Positions 62,550-64,000 of a stretch of 64,000 nt of DNA are shown here, piece by piece; the stretch's first letter is position 1; each line of letters starts with the position of its first letter. The position numbers and the translations under genes are program-made. The stretch spans positions 88,015 through 152,014 of the forward strand of contig CABJAN010000007.1 in the NCBI GenBank assembly GCA_902363515.1, written 5' to 3'. The stretch is from Bacillota bacterium. Its GTDB lineage: Bacteria > Bacillota > Clostridia > Lachnospirales > Lachnospiraceae. Below the pieces are notes generated by a model. The model saw only the letters and a program-made list of their open reading frames with translations. It was not told the origin of the DNA and made no database searches.

Positions 62550-63155
62550 ATGACACTTGGTGAAAAGCTAAAATCATGCAGAACAAAGAAAAAATTATCC
62601 CAGGAAAAAGTAGCCGAACTTGTAGGAGTAAGCAGACAGGCAGTCACAAAGTGGGAAAATAATCAGACTGTACCCAATTCCAATAACTTAATAACACTGG
62701 CATCTATTTATGGTGTTTCTTTAGACGAATTGGTTACAGAAAAACAAGAGGACGAAAAAAGCGAAAATCCCATCTTACGTTCCAACTTAATCTTACTGGC
62801 AATTATATTGCAGGCAGCATGTATCAATGTTGCCATGCAGCCTTCTCTGGTTGCAGACATTCCCTCTCTTAGAATGTTCAATTTGGCAATTAAATTTTTA
62901 CCATTACTTGGTGTATCAATCTGGATGAGTTTAAATTTGAGATATGAAAAAGACCCTGTGCAGTACAGAAAAAATACGAAAATCGAATTGCTCTATTGCC
63001 TTGTTCAGGTAGCAGTTCTCCTCTTTGGACATTACAGCAAATTGTATTTTTTAGGTACTTTGCTTTTGGTAGTGGTTGCATCTTTTTATATCCTTGTCAT
63101 CAATCCAAAGTACATGAACAGGCAACTAGCCAGATCAGGAAAACATCAAAAATAA
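62550..63155 (+). CDS. XRE-family regulator with a membrane domain
   Basis: A 201-residue protein. A Cro/C1-type helix-turn-helix (about 1-60: LGEKLKSCRTKKKLSQEKVAELV and SRQAVTKWENNQTVPN) is followed by a hydrophilic linker and about four hydrophobic helices (83-195). A DNA-binding protein tied to the membrane is common in Firmicutes stress and peptide responses. The start at 62550 (MTLGEKLKS) is placed after GGAGGTGATGAT, downstream of an in-frame ATG at 62532. Confidence 0.85.
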   Translation: MTLGEKLKSCRTKKKLSQEKVAELVGVSRQAVTKWENNQTVPNSNNLITLASIYGVSLDELVTEKQEDEKSENPILRSNLILLAIILQAACINVAMQPSLVADIPSLRMFNLAIKFLPLLGVSIWMSLNLRYEKDPVQYRKNTKIELLYCLVQVAVLLFGHYSKLYFLGTLLLVVVASFYILVINPKYMNRQLARSGKHQK

Positions 63156-63196
63156 AAAGGAAAGCCTTCCTGAAAAGGGCAGAGCGGAGGAATCAT

Positions 63197-63615
63197 ATGC
63201 TTGAAATTCGATATGTACAGCCAGAAGATAAAGGTTTTTGGTATCGCCTTGATAAACATTTGTCAGAACAGGAATTCAACCATAAGATCAGTCAAAAAAG
63301 AGGCTATGTATTGTTGGAGAATCACATTCCCATTGGCTGCTCCGCTACAATCTTTTCTGGGATAATACGCCTTTTTGTACCATGTTGTTCATTGATTGGC
63401 AGCATCAGGGAAAAGGTTATGGCAAAAAACTTATGACTTATTGGGAACACGACATGAAATCCCAGGGATATGGAATGCTTTTAACCTCCACTCAGGTAGA
63501 TGACCAGGCACAATATTTTTACAGAAAACTGGGATACAAAGATTGTGGTGGTTTTGTCATAGACATCCCCCAATATGCACAACCCATGGAACTGTTTTTC
63601 ATAAAGAGTATTTAA
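63197..63615 (+). pseudogene. GNAT acetyltransferase broken by a one-base frameshift
   Basis: The first frame (MLEIRYVQPEDKGFWYRLDKH) is the start of a GNAT enzyme and runs to HIPIG. From about 63335 the sense continues in the next frame (LRYNLFWDNTPFCTMLFIDW, then GKGYGKKLM, the Q/RxxGxG/A acetyl-CoA loop). That frame goes to the stop at 63615. One missing base near GGCTGCTCC would explain this. RBS GCGGAGG precedes the start. A sequencing error is possible. Confidence 0.8.
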
Positions 63616-63626
63616 GAGGTGACATT

Positions 63627-63798
63627 ATGACAGAATACCGCACATTACATGAACCTGAAATAAACCGTACTCTCTTCCAGGATTTTATCCGCAGACAGGT
63701 AGTTACCAAATGCTGGCGCAGGGAGCATGGACAATGGATAATAAAGGATGCCCCCTTTATTGACGATTGGACAGAAGAAGATTATCTGGTCCTGATAT
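63627..63798 (+). pseudogene. GNAT acetyltransferase truncated by an IS insertion
   Basis: Starts with ATG 63627 and AGAGGTGAC upstream, 12 bases after the previous broken GNAT gene. About 57 residues (MTEYRTLHEPEINRTLFQDF and on through CWRREHGQWIIKDAPFIDDW to DYLVLI) fit the N-terminus of a GNAT protein. The reading frame then enters the IS end at about 63793-63799 and stops in it at 63890. The rest of the gene should lie beyond the element, outside the window. Confidence 0.75.
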
Positions 63799-64000
63799 TG
63801 TCAATATTAGTTGACACATTTCTCTCAAGGATATCACTGACTATGCTGCCAGCTCCAAATCTTCATAATACTTCCTGCGTTTTATCATAGGAGGAAGCCC
63901 GCCATTGGCAGAGCAGATCCTCCGGTTATTCCAGTAACTGTGGAAATATCTCCAAATGAGTATTTTTAATTCCTCTACTGTCATCTGCTTTGTGTCATAA
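63799..64000 (-). mobile_element. IS3-family insertion element, one end only
   Basis: The end lies near 63793-63799 with TGTCAA...TTGACA and TGATAT...ATATCA inverted motifs. The transposase is read towards this end and its stop is about 40 bases inside. The rest runs past 64000, so the second end and the target duplication cannot be seen. Confidence 0.75.
63841..64000 (-). CDS. IS3-family transposase (OrfB/integrase core), C-terminus only
   Basis: Fifty-two in-frame residues end at the TAG at 63841. WRYFHSYWNNRRICSANGGL and then PPMIKRRKYYEDLELAA is the closing helix and tail of IS3-type DDE integrases. The catalytic residues and the start lie outside the window. The family is called from this tail only. 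Confidence 0.75.
   Translation of the reverse strand, partial: YDTKQMTVEELKILIWRYFHSYWNNRRICSANGGLPPMIKRRKYYEDLELAA

Overview
The window looks like chromosomal DNA of a low-to-mid GC Firmicute of the Lachnospiraceae (Blautia/Ruminococcus type). This is inferred from the gene order rimP-nusA-ylxR-ylxQ-infB-rbfA-nrnA-truB-ribF, strong AGGAGG ribosome-binding sites with frequent TTG/GTG starts, a short pyruvate kinase, a fused PotC-PotD transporter protein and many Clostridia-typical small families. No rRNA, replication origin, CRISPR array or prophage was seen. Most genes up to about 51 kb lie on the minus strand; the polyamine operon and the right end lie on the plus strand.

Layout. 0-9 kb: the KdpE/KdpD-like two-component pair next to TrkA and TrkH potassium uptake genes, two small or uncharacterised membrane genes, a DUF5662 protein, a GH13 debranching-type enzyme and a ClC chloride/proton antiporter. 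9-18 kb: a DUF1292 protein, dUTPase, NrdG, PNPase, ribosomal protein S15, a secreted NlpC/P60 hydrolase, a Na/phosphate symporter and RibF. 17-25 kb: the translation/transcription operon from rimP to ribF. 25-31 kb: a transglutaminase-like lipoprotein, type IIA topoisomerase subunits (ParC/ParE type) and a PAP2 phosphatase. They are read from a promoter containing a good LexA-type (SOS) box, divergent from a tRNA-Glu(CTC) and a PHP phosphoesterase. 31.7-35 kb: an AT-rich ECF sigma/ABC transporter cassette. 35-41.4 kb: signal peptidase, polyphosphate kinase, Ppx/GppA, a patatin and a GH25 lysozyme with two CW_7 repeats and LysM.

41.5-44.9 kb is the accessory spot. It holds an AAA ATPase followed by a predicted PD-(D/E)XK nuclease that is split by a -1-type frameshift at an A6 run, which makes a candidate defence pair. 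Next to it is a decayed response regulator/histidine kinase/ABC permease locus. 45-51 kb: tRNA-Leu(CAA), lysA, pyk, a rhomboid-like protein lacking the usual serine motif, corA and a 6-phosphogluconolactonase. 51-56.4 kb: the potA-potB-potCD polyamine transporter with a large duplicated-domain insertion inside PotA, followed by an RluA pseudouridine synthase. 56-61 kb: an orphan LolD/MacB-type ATPase, a UPF0303 protein, trpS, a methyltransferase and an Rpn-type nuclease. 61-64 kb: luxS, a DJ-1/PfpI protein, an XRE regulator, a frameshifted GNAT gene, and a second GNAT gene cut by an IS3-family element that runs off the window.

The most unusual non-coding signal is a family of intergenic structured repeats. 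Two full copies (9531-9697 and 35107-35186) share a core with compensatory changes in two hairpins and are enclosed by arms that differ between copies; a shortened copy lies at 10733-10824 and a possible relative of the outer arms at 60169-60246. They sit at gene ends where they can also act as terminators.
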